NCBI GenBank assembly: GCA_938015445.1
Contig: CALLPE010000018.1
Coordinates: 62,001 to 126,000, forward strand
Length of the DNA: 64,000 nt
Source: an uncultured Pirellulales bacterium
GTDB taxonomy: Bacteria > Planctomycetota > Planctomycetia > Pirellulales > Thermoguttaceae
Reading direction: 5' to 3'
This document shows positions 35,436-45,006 of the stretch, one piece after another. Position 1 is the first letter of the stretch; every line of letters starts with the position of its first letter. The position numbers were made by a program, and so were the translations under genes. The notes beneath the pieces were generated by a model. The model worked only from the letters and a program-made list of their open reading frames with translations, was not told the origin of the DNA and did not search any database.

Positions 35436-36725
35436 TCACGCTTGCATGTGCACGTGCTTTGGGGGGCGCATCACCAGGCTGATCACAGCGGCCAACACCA
35501 GCAGAGCGGCAGCGGTGTAGCAAGCGTAGTGGAAGTTCTGAAAGCGGTCGAACAGCCAACCGGCCAACAGCGCCAGCAGAAAACCGCCTGCACCCCAAGC
35601 CGTAAAGACCAGTCCGTAGTTGATGCCGAAGTTCTTTAGTCCATAAAAGTCCTTGGTTATCGCCGGAAACAGCGCCAGGTTTGCGCCGTAATTGGCGCCG
35701 ATCAGTGCGGAGATGACCGCCAGTGCCGGGACGTTGGCCAAAACTGTACCCTGATTGGCCAGGGAGAGCACAATCATCAGTACCGCCTGGAACACGAAGC
35801 AGGCCAGCATAGTAGCGGTGCGGCCCAGCTTGTCGGAGACGATGCCTGCCAGAATGCGTCCGCCGCCGTTGCCGAGGGCCAAAGCGGCCACCAGCACGAA
35901 TCCCAGTTTGACGCCTGCCTGGAAGTCGGCGATTTTCGACAGTTTGGCGATGATCATCAACCCCGCTCCGGCACCGCACGCATACATGAACCACAGCACG
36001 TAGAATTGCCAAGTGGCGAGCACTTCTAGGGCCGAGAAGTCCTCTTTGCGTTGTACGGCGCCGGCGTTTGCCGGGGGGGGCGAACCGGCGGGAGAGTATC
36101 CTTTTGGCGGCGGGGTAAGCAGTTGGGCAAGTACCACGACGACTACTAGGAAAGCCGCTCCCAAGGTGAACATGGTCCACGGCACGCCTTGGCCGGGAGC
36201 AAGCTGGTTGAAGGTGTAGATCAACCACTCGCTCAGCGGGGCGGCGTAGACCGAGGCCAGCCCGAAGCCCGATACCACAATGCCCGCGATCATCCCCGTG
36301 CGTGCAGCCGGGAACCACTTGACCGCCGGTGGCGTGGCCGATGCGTAACCGAAGCCGATCCCCGCTCCGGCCAGCAGTCCGAATCCCAGGATATACCCGG
36401 AATACGAAGTGGTCATGCTGGCCAGGATCATGCCCACACCTACCAGCACGCCGCCGATGGTGGCCGCCAGGCGCGGGCCGAGTTTGTCTTGCAGTCGTCC
36501 GGCCGGGACCATCGTCAGCGCGAACACTAGGCAGGCGATCGAATAAGGCCAAGCCTTCTGCATTTCGTTCCAGCCCCAATCTTCGGGAATGGCCTTGCTG
36601 ATGACGCTCCAAGTGTAAAGGATGCCCAGCGCCAGATTGATGCCCGTTCCGGCCAGCGTCACCTGCCAGCCGCGATTGACGATTGTCTGTTGCGACTCGT
36701 CGCCTGTGTATGATTGCTTCAGCAT
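35436..36725 (-). CDS. MFS transporter, oxalate/formate antiporter (OFA) family
   Basis: The start was set at MLKQSYTGDESQQTIVNRGW, with GGAG 8 nt upstream. The 429-residue protein has twelve membrane segments in two halves. Typical OFA features are ALGILYTWSVISKAIPEDW in helix 1, MVPAGRLQDKLGPRLAATIG between helices 2 and 3, and GYASATPPAVKWFPAARTGM. The hydrophilic middle loop carries a Pro-rich segment (TPPPKGYSPAGSPPP). The family exchanges monocarboxylates or dicarboxylates; the substrate here is unknown. The last codons and stop contain a minor 10-bp duplication (TGAATGTAGC TGAATGTCGC). Confidence 0.9.
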   Translation of the reverse strand: MLKQSYTGDESQQTIVNRGWQVTLAGTGINLALGILYTWSVISKAIPEDWGWNEMQKAWPYSIACLVFALTMVPAGRLQDKLGPRLAATIGGVLVGVGMILASMTTSYSGYILGFGLLAGAGIGFGYASATPPAVKWFPAARTGMIAGIVVSGFGLASVYAAPLSEWLIYTFNQLAPGQGVPWTMFTLGAAFLVVVVVLAQLLTPPPKGYSPAGSPPPANAGAVQRKEDFSALEVLATWQFYVLWFMYACGAGAGLMIIAKLSKIADFQAGVKLGFVLVAALALGNGGGRILAGIVSDKLGRTATMLACFVFQAVLMIVLSLANQGTVLANVPALAVISALIGANYGANLALFPAITKDFYGLKNFGINYGLVFTAWGAGGFLLALLAGWLFDRFQNFHYACYTAAALLVLAAVISLVMRPPKHVHMQA

Positions 36726-37078
36726 CGCAGACTCCGGAGACCTTCGCGTGCGAAATCGCCCCAGCGCCCCTGCTGCTTCGGCAGTGCATCGAACCTTAGG
36801 GCGCACGGAGAAATGCACAGTCTATCAGAATCCCTTTCATTCATCTAGACAGTGCAGATTGTGATTGCGCAGCGGCGCCTCCTGGCCGGAAGGGACTTCG
36901 TGGGCCGTGAGCAGCTTTTATCGTAGTGCCCTCGTAAAATAGAACGGACAAAAGGCGTTGGTATTTGACCTCGTGTTGCACGCAGGGGCGATTCACGGGC
37001 CGCCACCACACCCCAGTAAGCCGCGGGGTGTATTTCGCGCTTGATGAGGGTAAGATACAGCCGTGGGAGGATGCGGCG
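36726..37078. other. Divergent spacer between MFS transporter and GH38-like gene
   Basis: No gene, repeat array or clear promoter was seen in these 353 bp. The frame of the GH38-like protein stays open back to 36965, but that part is neither signal-like nor preceded by a ribosome site. Confidence 0.5.
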
Positions 37079-39700
37079 ATGGGTACCGGTTCTTGTGCTC
37101 GTGGGTTGTGGGGCTGGGCAATCGCGGCAAGCTCTCTGTTGACGCTTGTCGCTTGCCATTTCCATGGCATGGCCGATTCGGCCGAGATGGATAAGCACGC
37201 CGAACCACCATGGACGATCTTCATCGCCAACGACAACTGCCCCGACTACACCTGGGGACTGACCGAAGCCCAAACCCGGCAGGCCTTCGCCGACATCGTG
37301 CGGGCACATCTGGACGAAATGGCCCGCACCGACGCTCAGCCGCCGGAGAGCCGTAACCGCTACAACGCCGCAGTCACACAGGAGGTGTTGTGCTTCGTAG
37401 AGAAATATCCGCAGCGCAAGCAGGAGTTGATCGAGCGGATCAAGCAGGGCCGATTGTACGTCAGCCCATATTTGTGCAATTCGCTGTGGGCCTTCCAGGA
37501 CAACGAGGGTCTGCTGCGGACCTTCTATCCTGCCCGGCGGCTAGAAAGCGACTGGGGAATACCCAAGATCGATTGTGCGCATCACATCGAGCTTCCGTCT
37601 TTGCCCTGGGGCCACGCCACGCTGCTGGCCGGCTGTGGAATCAAGTACCTTACGGTGCCGTATCTGGCGGTCGATAGCACGTTCAATTCACTGAAAGTCC
37701 CGCCGGTCTTCTATCACCAAGGTCCGGACGGCAGTCGCGTGATGGTGTGGCTCGATGTTCACGCCAGCAGCCGCGCCAGCTACACGCAAGGAGCGGACGT
37801 ACTGCGATCGCTGGAGGCAATCGATCGGCAGTGGCTAGCGCACTACGGGCGACTGGGAGCGGCGTATCCGTTGCGCGCGGTGCTAGCCAGCGGCACACAC
37901 GGCGACATTTCGCCCCGCTCCGGCGATCAGGCCCGGCAGTTCGCCGACCAGATCATCCGCTACAACGCGCGGCCGGACCGCAAGGCGAAGCTGGTCAACG
38001 CCACTTTCCCGATGTTCTGGCAAGCCGTGGAACAGCAGCAGGCCCGCACGCCGTGGTTGGAGAGCATCCGCGGCGACTTCGGGCACTCGTGGGATTTGTG
38101 GCCGATCTCGCTTGCCAAGTACGCCGCCCAGATGCGCAACGCACAACGAGAGTTCCTGGCTGCCGAAGCCCTGCTGAGCATAGCATCGCAAGTTAAACCC
38201 GCAGTCCTCCCAGACACCTTGGCCGACCGTCGTCGGGCCGAGTGGTGCTGGGCGATGCTTTCCGACCACGCCTGGAACGGCACAGACTTGCAAAACCAGC
38301 GCCACAACGCCCAACTGCGACGCGACTGGGCACGGGAACTGGCCAATCGGGCCGAAAAGCTTACCGCCCTGGGCTGGCAGGCGCTGGGGGCGTTGGACAA
38401 TACCACGGACCTGCTGCTTTTCAATCCGCTGAGCTTTCCGCGGCGCTCGCTGGTGTGCTTGAGCGTCGAACAGCCTGAGCTAATGTCGGTCCTCCATCAA
38501 GGCAAGGCCCTGCCAGTGCAGGTGGTTGTTACTGAAACAGGCAAGTCGTTGTGTTTTGTTTCGCCCGAAGTGCCTGCATTCGGGTTTTGTCGCCTACAGT
38601 GGCAGCGCATGGCGTCGCGGGCTGCCGAGGCACCGCCCGTCGCTGCTCCGCCGCAAACAACTCTGACGGCAACGACCGAGAAACTCGAAGGCCCGTTCTA
38701 TCGGGCCACGGTCGATCGGCATGGCGGCGGGCTGTCCAGCCTGATTCACAAGCCCACCGGCGCCGAGTTGGTAACGATGGGCAGACCTGGCCAGCCGCCG
38801 CGCGGGCTATGCCAAAGCGTTTACTTCGACGGCAAACAGCACGTCATGACCGATACTAAGACCGAGCTGGTGGCCTCCGGCCCTGTGCTATCGCGGCTGA
38901 AAATCTCCGGCCGGCTAGAGCAGATGGACGTTATCACTGAAGTGACCATTTATGCCGAACTGGACCAAGTGGATTTCGAGGTGCGCGTACACAAGCCGCC
39001 GACCACCAAACAGAACCGCTTGTGCCAGGTGTTTCCCGTGCTATCCGAAGGGGCGACATTGCGCATCGCCACTACCGGAGCTGTGATCCGACCGGCGTTA
39101 CAGCCAGGCGGCGATCTGCTGCCCGGCGCTGATGAGCGCCGATTTGCCGTTCAGGAATATGTCGATTGCTCGACCGACACGATGGGCGTCACGTTGGCGC
39201 TTGCGGAGCCGTTCGTGTTGCGGATGGACCTGGAGCCGCTTTCGATCGAGTCGATCGGCAACGATCAGAATTACAAGGAAGTCACCAAAGACCAGAACGG
39301 CGAGACCAATTTCCGCATCCGCTACAGTTTGCAGGCCCGCAAGGGAGGATACAGTGGTGCGTCGGCGATGGCCTTCGCCCGAGCGGCAACCTCGCCACTG
39401 TTGAGCTTCCGGGGGCGTTTGCCGGAAGGCGTCGTCTTGCCGGCGGTGTTTGTCGACCCGCAAAGAGCCGTAGCCACCTGTCTGAAGCCCGCCGACTACC
39501 CAGCGGCCGGCGGCGTAATCTTGCGTCTGTGGGAGACGGCCGGTCGTTCGGGGCCGATCGAGGTGAACGTCGCCGGTTTCGGCAAAGCAGTCCAAACCGA
39601 TTTGCTGGAGCGCGACCTTCAGCCATTGCCGGTGGAAAACGGCCGGGTGCGATTGGAGCTTAAGCCACACGGTTTTGCCGCCGTGCGACTGCGCAACTGA
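37079..39700 (+). CDS. Exported GH38-like (alpha-mannosidase-fold) protein, divergent active site
   Basis: GGGAGG 8-9 nt upstream sets the start at MGTGSCARGLWGW. The N-terminus is a signal sequence whose SLLTLVAC end also fits a lipobox, so the 873-residue protein may be membrane-anchored. Residues about 45-330 resemble the GH38 catalytic barrel, and the remainder is beta-rich like the C-terminal domains of alpha-mannosidases (GPFYRATVDRHGGGLSSLIH). However, the family's HxHxDxxW zinc motif appears to be replaced by DNCPDYTW (in IANDNCPDYTWG), and the nucleophile region reads IPKIDCAHHIELPSLPWGHA. It may act on a different substrate or mechanism. It is followed after 24 bp by the propeller gene. 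Confidence 0.75.
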   Translation: MGTGSCARGLWGWAIAASSLLTLVACHFHGMADSAEMDKHAEPPWTIFIANDNCPDYTWGLTEAQTRQAFADIVRAHLDEMARTDAQPPESRNRYNAAVTQEVLCFVEKYPQRKQELIERIKQGRLYVSPYLCNSLWAFQDNEGLLRTFYPARRLESDWGIPKIDCAHHIELPSLPWGHATLLAGCGIKYLTVPYLAVDSTFNSLKVPPVFYHQGPDGSRVMVWLDVHASSRASYTQGADVLRSLEAIDRQWLAHYGRLGAAYPLRAVLASGTHGDISPRSGDQARQFADQIIRYNARPDRKAKLVNATFPMFWQAVEQQQARTPWLESIRGDFGHSWDLWPISLAKYAAQMRNAQREFLAAEALLSIASQVKPAVLPDTLADRRRAEWCWAMLSDHAWNGTDLQNQRHNAQLRRDWARELANRAEKLTALGWQALGALDNTTDLLLFNPLSFPRRSLVCLSVEQPELMSVLHQGKALPVQVVVTETGKSLCFVSPEVPAFGFCRLQWQRMASRAAEAPPVAAPPQTTLTATTEKLEGPFYRATVDRHGGGLSSLIHKPTGAELVTMGRPGQPPRGLCQSVYFDGKQHVMTDTKTELVASGPVLSRLKISGRLEQMDVITEVTIYAELDQVDFEVRVHKPPTTKQNRLCQVFPVLSEGATLRIATTGAVIRPALQPGGDLLPGADERRFAVQEYVDCSTDTMGVTLALAEPFVLRMDLEPLSIESIGNDQNYKEVTKDQNGETNFRIRYSLQARKGGYSGASAMAFARAATSPLLSFRGRLPEGVVLPAVFVDPQRAVATCLKPADYPAAGGVILRLWETAGRSGPIEVNVAGFGKAVQTDLLERDLQPLPVENGRVRLELKPHGFAAVRLRN

Positions 39701-39724
39701 CATTTCATCGTCACTGACGCGCCA

Positions 39725-42328
39725 ATGGAAACTCTACGCCTCTGTTCCTCTGTCCGATCGGTTCTGGTAAGCGTTGTCGCCGCACTGGCTTGCCTGTCCC
39801 CGGTTGCGCTGGCCGCAGGCGGTCAGCGGGACTATGGCCCCGGCTGGCCGCGGTGGCGCGGCCCCAATGCCGATGCCGTCTCGCAAGAGAGCATCACCGT
39901 CTGGCCGCCGGAAAAGCTTTGGGAGTTCGAGCTGGGAAGCGGGGTATCCTCGGTCATCGCCTACCGAGGCCGCGTGTACGGCATGGGGCATCGCGACGGA
40001 CAGGACCACGTGTACTGCCTGGATGCCGACACCGGAAAGGTGATCTGGCAGCACTCGTATCGGGCCAAAAGCGACCAGACCAGCGACGTGCGTTTTCCCG
40101 GCCCGCGCTCTACCCCCGCCACCGACGGCCGGGCCGTTTACACGCTCAGCCTCGACGGCCAGGTTCACTGCCTCGATGCAGCCACCGGCAAACCGCTGTG
40201 GTACAAGAGCAAAGCCCAGACCGGCGCTAGCGACAGCCAGCAATACGGCGTCTGTGCTCCTGTGCTGCTGCACGAGAACATGCTGGTCGTCGATGTAGCG
40301 GTGCAGTGCATCGCCTACGACAAGACTTCCGGCCGCGAACTGTGGCGCACCAGCGGTAGCGGCGGCTGGAACGGCGCAGCGCCGGTTGCGGCGCGCTTCG
40401 GCCAGCGGCTGTGCATCGTCCACGGGACGGGCCGCTGTTTGGATGCCGCAACCGGCCGCCAGTTATGGTCGGTTCCATACGGCGAAATGAGCGTGGCCAC
40501 GCCAGTGGTGGTCGGCGACAAAGTGTTTCTGGCTCCCTTCCACGGGCGCAACTACGGCGGTGCGGAATGCGCAGTGGTGCAAAGCGACGGCACCAGCGTA
40601 TCGGTCGTGTGGAAGAACGAAGAAGTGCAGGGCTTGTGTCTGACGGCAGTGCATTATCAAGGTTATTTGTACGCGCCCGACCGCGACGACCTGAGCCTGG
40701 CCGGCGAAAGCGGCCAGAAGATGAACATCAAGTGCATCGATTTCCAGACCGGCCAAGTTCGCTGGGTGCAGCGTCCAATCCCTTGGCCAAACTGCATCAT
40801 CGCCGGCGGCAAATTGTTGATCCAAACGCTTAGCGGAGAGCTGATCCTGGCCGACGCCTCGCCGGAAGCTTACCGCGAGCACGGCCGGGCCAAGTTGCTC
40901 GCCGGCCGATTTTGGACCGTACCGGCGCTGGCCGATGGAAGATTGTTTTGCCGCAACAACAACGGCCGGCTGGTGGCCTTTCGCGTCGGCGGAGCGCCGG
41001 TCGATCCCAACAAAGAAGCTGCCTCCACCGCGCGGGGCGCACCCTCTGCCGCAGTGCCTGTGGCACCTATTCCAGCAGCCTCGGCCGCGCCGACAGCGCC
41101 GCCGGCGGCCCAGACCAACTGGCCGCGATTTCGCGGAGTGGACGGCTCGGGCATCGCGCTGCCGGGCCAGTACCCCAGCCAGTTCGACGGCCGCACAGGC
41201 AAGAACATCGTGTGGAAGACGACCGTGCCGTTGCCTGGATACAGCTCGCCGGTAGTTTGGGAGAACCAAGTTTTCCTTACTGGCGCCGACTCGCGCACCC
41301 GTGAAGTCTATTGCTTCGACGCCAAAACCGGCCGAATGCTGTGGCGCCGTCAAATCGCCATGCAGGCGGATGTCGGTCCTGCTGGGCCGGAGAAACCCTG
41401 GCACGCGGCCTCTTATGCAGCCTCGACGCCGGTAGCCAACGGAAAGCACCTGTGCGCGATGTTTGCCAACGGCGACGTGGCTTGTCTGGCCACCGACGGC
41501 AACATCCGCTGGGTGCGCAAGCTGGGATTGCCGGAAAATCACTACGGTCATGCTGCCTCGCCGGTAATCTGGGATGACCTGCTATTGATACAGCTCGACC
41601 AGGCAACGGCCGAAGCCGGCCGCTCGAAAATATTGGCACTGTCGCTAGAAAGCGGCAAAACCGTCTGGGAGACAGGAAGGCCCGTCGGCGCCGGCTGGAG
41701 CACGCCGCTGGTGATCGACGTCGACGGCAAGCCGCAATTGGTCGCCTGTGGTAATCCCCTGCTGGCGGCGTACAATCCGCGCACTGGCCAGTTGCTGTGG
41801 CAGGCCGACACCATGCGCGGCGGCTACTATGCGGTGCCGTCGCCGATTTTCGCCGGCGGACTGGTGGTGGCCGGTACGGAAGGGGCCGTGATGGCTGCCG
41901 TCCGTCCCGACGGCAAAGGCGACGTCGCCCGGAGCAAAGTGCTGTGGACTGTGGAGGAAGATCTTCCCAGCGTGTGCAGTCCGCTTTCTGACGGCGAGCT
42001 GTTGTTCCTGCTCACCTCCGATGGACTACTAAGCTGCCACGAGCTGCACACCGGCAAGCGGCTGTGGCAGAAAGATTTTTCGGGCGGCGAGCGCTCCTTC
42101 GACGCCTCGCCTAGCTTGGTCGGCAAAACAGTGTATCTGATCGATAGCACCGGTGGCGTGTGGCTGGTGCCCGCCACGCGGCACGAGCCGAAGTCGATTG
42201 CCCAATGCCACCTGGGCGAGCCTTGCTTGGGGGCATCGCCGGCCTTTTCCGCCGGGCGCATCTACTTCCGCGGCGAAAAGCATCTGATTTGCGCCGGCCA
42301 GCAACCCGAAGCACCCGATCAACAATGA
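39725..42328 (+). CDS. Exported double PQQ-like beta-propeller protein
   Basis: This 867-residue protein has a signal peptide (1-30) and two eight-bladed quinoprotein-like propellers joined by an Ala/Pro linker at about 435-460. The first opens with WPRWRGPNADAVSQE, the second with NWPRFRGVDGSGIALPGQYP. Blade motifs recur throughout (VYCLDADTGKVIWQH, VHCLDAATGKPLWYK, VYCFDAKTGRMLWRR, LAAYNPRTGQLLWQA). Such proteins are very common in planctomycetes and usually lack bound PQQ, serving as extracellular binding or assembly proteins. It lies 24 bp after the GH38-like gene, suggesting joint expression. Its stop codon starts a four-unit 18-bp repeat. Confidence 0.88.
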   Translation: METLRLCSSVRSVLVSVVAALACLSPVALAAGGQRDYGPGWPRWRGPNADAVSQESITVWPPEKLWEFELGSGVSSVIAYRGRVYGMGHRDGQDHVYCLDADTGKVIWQHSYRAKSDQTSDVRFPGPRSTPATDGRAVYTLSLDGQVHCLDAATGKPLWYKSKAQTGASDSQQYGVCAPVLLHENMLVVDVAVQCIAYDKTSGRELWRTSGSGGWNGAAPVAARFGQRLCIVHGTGRCLDAATGRQLWSVPYGEMSVATPVVVGDKVFLAPFHGRNYGGAECAVVQSDGTSVSVVWKNEEVQGLCLTAVHYQGYLYAPDRDDLSLAGESGQKMNIKCIDFQTGQVRWVQRPIPWPNCIIAGGKLLIQTLSGELILADASPEAYREHGRAKLLAGRFWTVPALADGRLFCRNNNGRLVAFRVGGAPVDPNKEAASTARGAPSAAVPVAPIPAASAAPTAPPAAQTNWPRFRGVDGSGIALPGQYPSQFDGRTGKNIVWKTTVPLPGYSSPVVWENQVFLTGADSRTREVYCFDAKTGRMLWRRQIAMQADVGPAGPEKPWHAASYAASTPVANGKHLCAMFANGDVACLATDGNIRWVRKLGLPENHYGHAASPVIWDDLLLIQLDQATAEAGRSKILALSLESGKTVWETGRPVGAGWSTPLVIDVDGKPQLVACGNPLLAAYNPRTGQLLWQADTMRGGYYAVPSPIFAGGLVVAGTEGAVMAAVRPDGKGDVARSKVLWTVEEDLPSVCSPLSDGELLFLLTSDGLLSCHELHTGKRLWQKDFSGGERSFDASPSLVGKTVYLIDSTGGVWLVPATRHEPKSIAQCHLGEPCLGASPAFSAGRIYFRGEKHLICAGQQPEAPDQQ

Positions 42329-42397
42329 TAGTTCGATCTCGGCTGATAGCCTGATCTGGGTTGATAGCCTGATCTCGGTTGAAAAGCTGACGTCGGC
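42326..42397 (+). repeat. 18-bp tandem repeat (4 units) starting exactly at a stop codon
   Basis: The TGA TAG ending the propeller gene opens unit 1, TGATAGTTCGATCTCGGC (42326-42343). Units 2 (TGATAGCCTGATCTGGGT), 3 (TGATAGCCTGATCTCGGT) and 4 (TGAAAAGCTGACGTCGGC) follow with no gap. Because 18 is divisible by three, TGA recurs in frame four times and TAG three times. The array fills most of the 102-bp spacer to the convergent NO reductase gene. Confidence 0.93.
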
Positions 42398-42430
42398 TGC
42401 CGTTCGCCGGCGCAGCAATGGGACTAACGC

Positions 42431-44725
42431 CTACTGATTATCGGTTGCGGTCTGGTTGGAAAGCTGGCGCAGTCGCGGGAAAGTGCTCAGCAGGAAGTAC
42501 AGCAGCGGCAAAGCCCCCAGCACGATGATGATCGTATCGGGCACGATCCGCCAATTGCCCAGCGTCTGCACTACGGGCATTTCGTAGAAGGCCGCACTGC
42601 GGGCCCACCAGAAACCGTGTTCGTACACGTACCACAATTGCAGCAAGCCGATGGGCAGCAAGCCAGTCAGCGACATCAGTGCTAGTCCGCCATTGAGCCC
42701 CCAGAAGCTTATGGCCAACAGGCGGTCGCTCCAGTATTTGTTTTCTACCAAGCCTCGCCAGGAAAACAGGATCAGAGCGATGGCCAGCATTCCGTACACG
42801 CCGAATAGGGCGGTGTGTCCGTGGTTGCTGGTCAGGTAAGTGGCATGTTCAAAGTAGTTGATGATAGGCAAATTGATGATGAACCCGAACAGCCCGGCAC
42901 CAATGAAGTTCCACACGCTCGAGGCCGTTAGGAAGTACAGTGGCCAGCGGTAGGGGAACTCGCGTCCTTCCCCGCGGATGGACCTATATTCCATCCATGC
43001 CCGGACTACCAACAAGATTAGAGGAATTGGCTCCAGCGAACTGAACACGCCGCCAATGGCGATCCAGAAGCCAGGACCGCCATACCAGAAGTAGTGGTGG
43101 GCAGTTCCGGGAATGCCGCTGAGAAACACCAGAATGGCTGTCAGGTAAGCCACGCGGAGGGCCGAGCGGGCCGTGACCAGGCCCATGGTCACCAGGAACA
43201 GGGAAATCACAGCCACGCCGAAGAACTCGAAGATGCTCTCCACCCAAATATGTACCACGAACCAGCGCCAATAGTCGGCCACGGTCAGGTGGGTGCCGCG
43301 TCCGTAAAACAATCCGAAGCCGAAAAACGCCACCACGAACACTGCGCTGAAGACGTAAAACAGGATCAACGACCGGCGGTCGGCGGCTTCTGGGCTTTGG
43401 TCGGCGGGGTTTCGCAGCACCGGAAGCATTGCCCGGTACACCACTACCAACCAATAGATCAGCCCGCCGAACAACAGGATTTGCCACAGCCGTCCTAGCT
43501 CCAGGTACTCCCAGCCCTGATGCCCCAGCCAGAACCACACGCCTTCGCCCAAGTCGGTAAGGTACCCCTTGATCCCCAACACCTCGCCCAGCAGGCTTCC
43601 TACGGCCACCGTCACTGCCGCCACAAACAGGATGTTGACTAGCAGGCGCTGGCCGCCAGGCTCTTTTCCGGCCACCAGCGGCGCCAAATAGACGGCCGTT
43701 CCCATCCACGAGACGGCGATCCACAGAATGGCCAGTTGCAAGTGCCAGGTCTTGGCCCAACTATACGGATAGTGTTGGCCGACCAACTCGATGTAGAACT
43801 TCCCGGGATGCACCGTGTAGTGTGCCAGCAATCCACCATTGAGAATCTGCACCACGAACAACAGCCCTGCCACCAGGAAAAACTTGGCGGCGGCTCGTTG
43901 GCTGGGCGTCACCGGGGCCTCCAGCAGTTTGTAGGCAGCCTCGACGGCCTTTGATTCCCCATAGAAGAACTCGTAGCGATGCACCACATACACCACTACG
44001 CCCAGCACTGCCAATAGTGCCAGGATGGACAACAGGCTCCATACCACAGCTTCGGTAGAGGCCCGATTGCCCACCGTCGCATCGAAAGGCCAATTGTTGG
44101 TGTAACTGTAATTTTGGTCCGGCCGGTTGGTGCCTGCTGCCCAGGCGGTCCAGAAGAAGAAATCGGCCAGGTTTTGGCGTTCTTCGGGCTTGGGGACGGT
44201 ATTTTGCAGAAAGCCATACCGCGGCTCGCCTTCCGAAAAAGTCTTATCCCAAAACTTCCGCAACTGTTCGAAGGCGAAGGCCTGGGCAGGAGTCAGCTCC
44301 AGCTTTTTGGTGTCCGGGTCGTAACGATTAGCACGTATTTCTCGGATGACTTTTATATCCAACTCGTCTAGCTCGCGACGGGGCGGCGGAGGAATCTGTT
44401 GGTAGGCGTCCGCCGGCGGTTGGCCATTGTGCTGGTGGAACTGCCGCACCAAGAATCCCAGCGCGTGCAGTGTGTAGGCCGAAAAATCCATCCCGCGCAG
44501 CGATCCGTGCCCCCAAATGCTTCCGTGATTCATCAGGCCGTAACGTTGGTAAACATCTTGCCCTGCGAGGATTTGTTTTCCGGTGGTCAGGGGGGCGCCG
44601 TCGTGAACTACTTGCTCGGGAATAGGGGGCACGTGCTCGACGGCGAAATAGCCACCCACCAGCAAGATTGCCATCGCCACCACGAAACTGACGATCGCAC
44701 CATTGCGTAATCCCTTGGTACCCAT
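42431..44725 (-). CDS. norZ: Quinol-dependent nitric oxide reductase (single-subunit qNOR)
   Basis: The enzyme reduces two NO to N2O using quinol, in the cytoplasmic membrane. AAGGAG 8 nt upstream fixes the start at MGTKGLRNGAIVSFVV, giving 764 residues, the usual qNOR length. The N-terminal part (about 25-220) is the cytochrome-c-like fused domain without any CxxCH haem motif, which marks the quinol type. The catalytic barrel then has the low-spin haem ligand candidate H328, the iron-B site candidates H492 and E496 (HIWVE) and H543-H544 (GTAHHYFW), and the proximal H635/H637 (NHGHTALFG). It lies downstream of a hemerythrin gene and an Rrf2 regulator in the same direction. Confidence 0.96.
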   Translation of the reverse strand: MGTKGLRNGAIVSFVVAMAILLVGGYFAVEHVPPIPEQVVHDGAPLTTGKQILAGQDVYQRYGLMNHGSIWGHGSLRGMDFSAYTLHALGFLVRQFHQHNGQPPADAYQQIPPPPRRELDELDIKVIREIRANRYDPDTKKLELTPAQAFAFEQLRKFWDKTFSEGEPRYGFLQNTVPKPEERQNLADFFFWTAWAAGTNRPDQNYSYTNNWPFDATVGNRASTEAVVWSLLSILALLAVLGVVVYVVHRYEFFYGESKAVEAAYKLLEAPVTPSQRAAAKFFLVAGLLFVVQILNGGLLAHYTVHPGKFYIELVGQHYPYSWAKTWHLQLAILWIAVSWMGTAVYLAPLVAGKEPGGQRLLVNILFVAAVTVAVGSLLGEVLGIKGYLTDLGEGVWFWLGHQGWEYLELGRLWQILLFGGLIYWLVVVYRAMLPVLRNPADQSPEAADRRSLILFYVFSAVFVVAFFGFGLFYGRGTHLTVADYWRWFVVHIWVESIFEFFGVAVISLFLVTMGLVTARSALRVAYLTAILVFLSGIPGTAHHYFWYGGPGFWIAIGGVFSSLEPIPLILLVVRAWMEYRSIRGEGREFPYRWPLYFLTASSVWNFIGAGLFGFIINLPIINYFEHATYLTSNHGHTALFGVYGMLAIALILFSWRGLVENKYWSDRLLAISFWGLNGGLALMSLTGLLPIGLLQLWYVYEHGFWWARSAAFYEMPVVQTLGNWRIVPDTIIIVLGALPLLYFLLSTFPRLRQLSNQTATDNQ

Positions 44726-44922
44726 GCCAATTCTCCTTAAAAGCGCTCGAAAAACCTTGTGGGCCAACAGTCCAAAAACCTCTCGGCACGGCAATCCCGG
44801 CGTTACCTGAGTTCCGGCTACAGTGTGCTATAGCCTTGTGATGTTTCGCTACGTGCTAACGCGTCGCTATGGAGCTTTGGTGAGCGTTTGCGATGGTACA
44901 TGAAACGACCGCGGGGCTGGTT

Positions 44923-45006
44923 TCTAATGCGTCTTCTAATGCTTCTTCTAATGCTTCTTCTAGTGCTTCTTCTAGTGCTTCTTCTAGTGGTTCTTCTAAT
45001 GCTTGG
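44923..45006 (-). repeat. 12-bp tandem repeat (7 units) with seven in-frame stop codons
   Basis: On the minus strand the last codons of the hemerythrin gene, AAG CAT TAG, are followed by six more copies of a 12-bp unit read as AAG AAG CA(T/C) TAG. Seven TAG codons thus stand in frame 12 nt apart. On the plus strand the units are TCTAATGCTTCT-like and begin at 44923, 44935, 44947, 44959, 44971, 44983 and 44995. Differences between units are single bases. Confidence 0.95.

Noticed and set aside
35236..36789. 517-codon minus-strand frame overlapping the transporter
   Set aside because: It is the MFS gene in the wrong frame, Arg- and Gly-rich without membrane segments.
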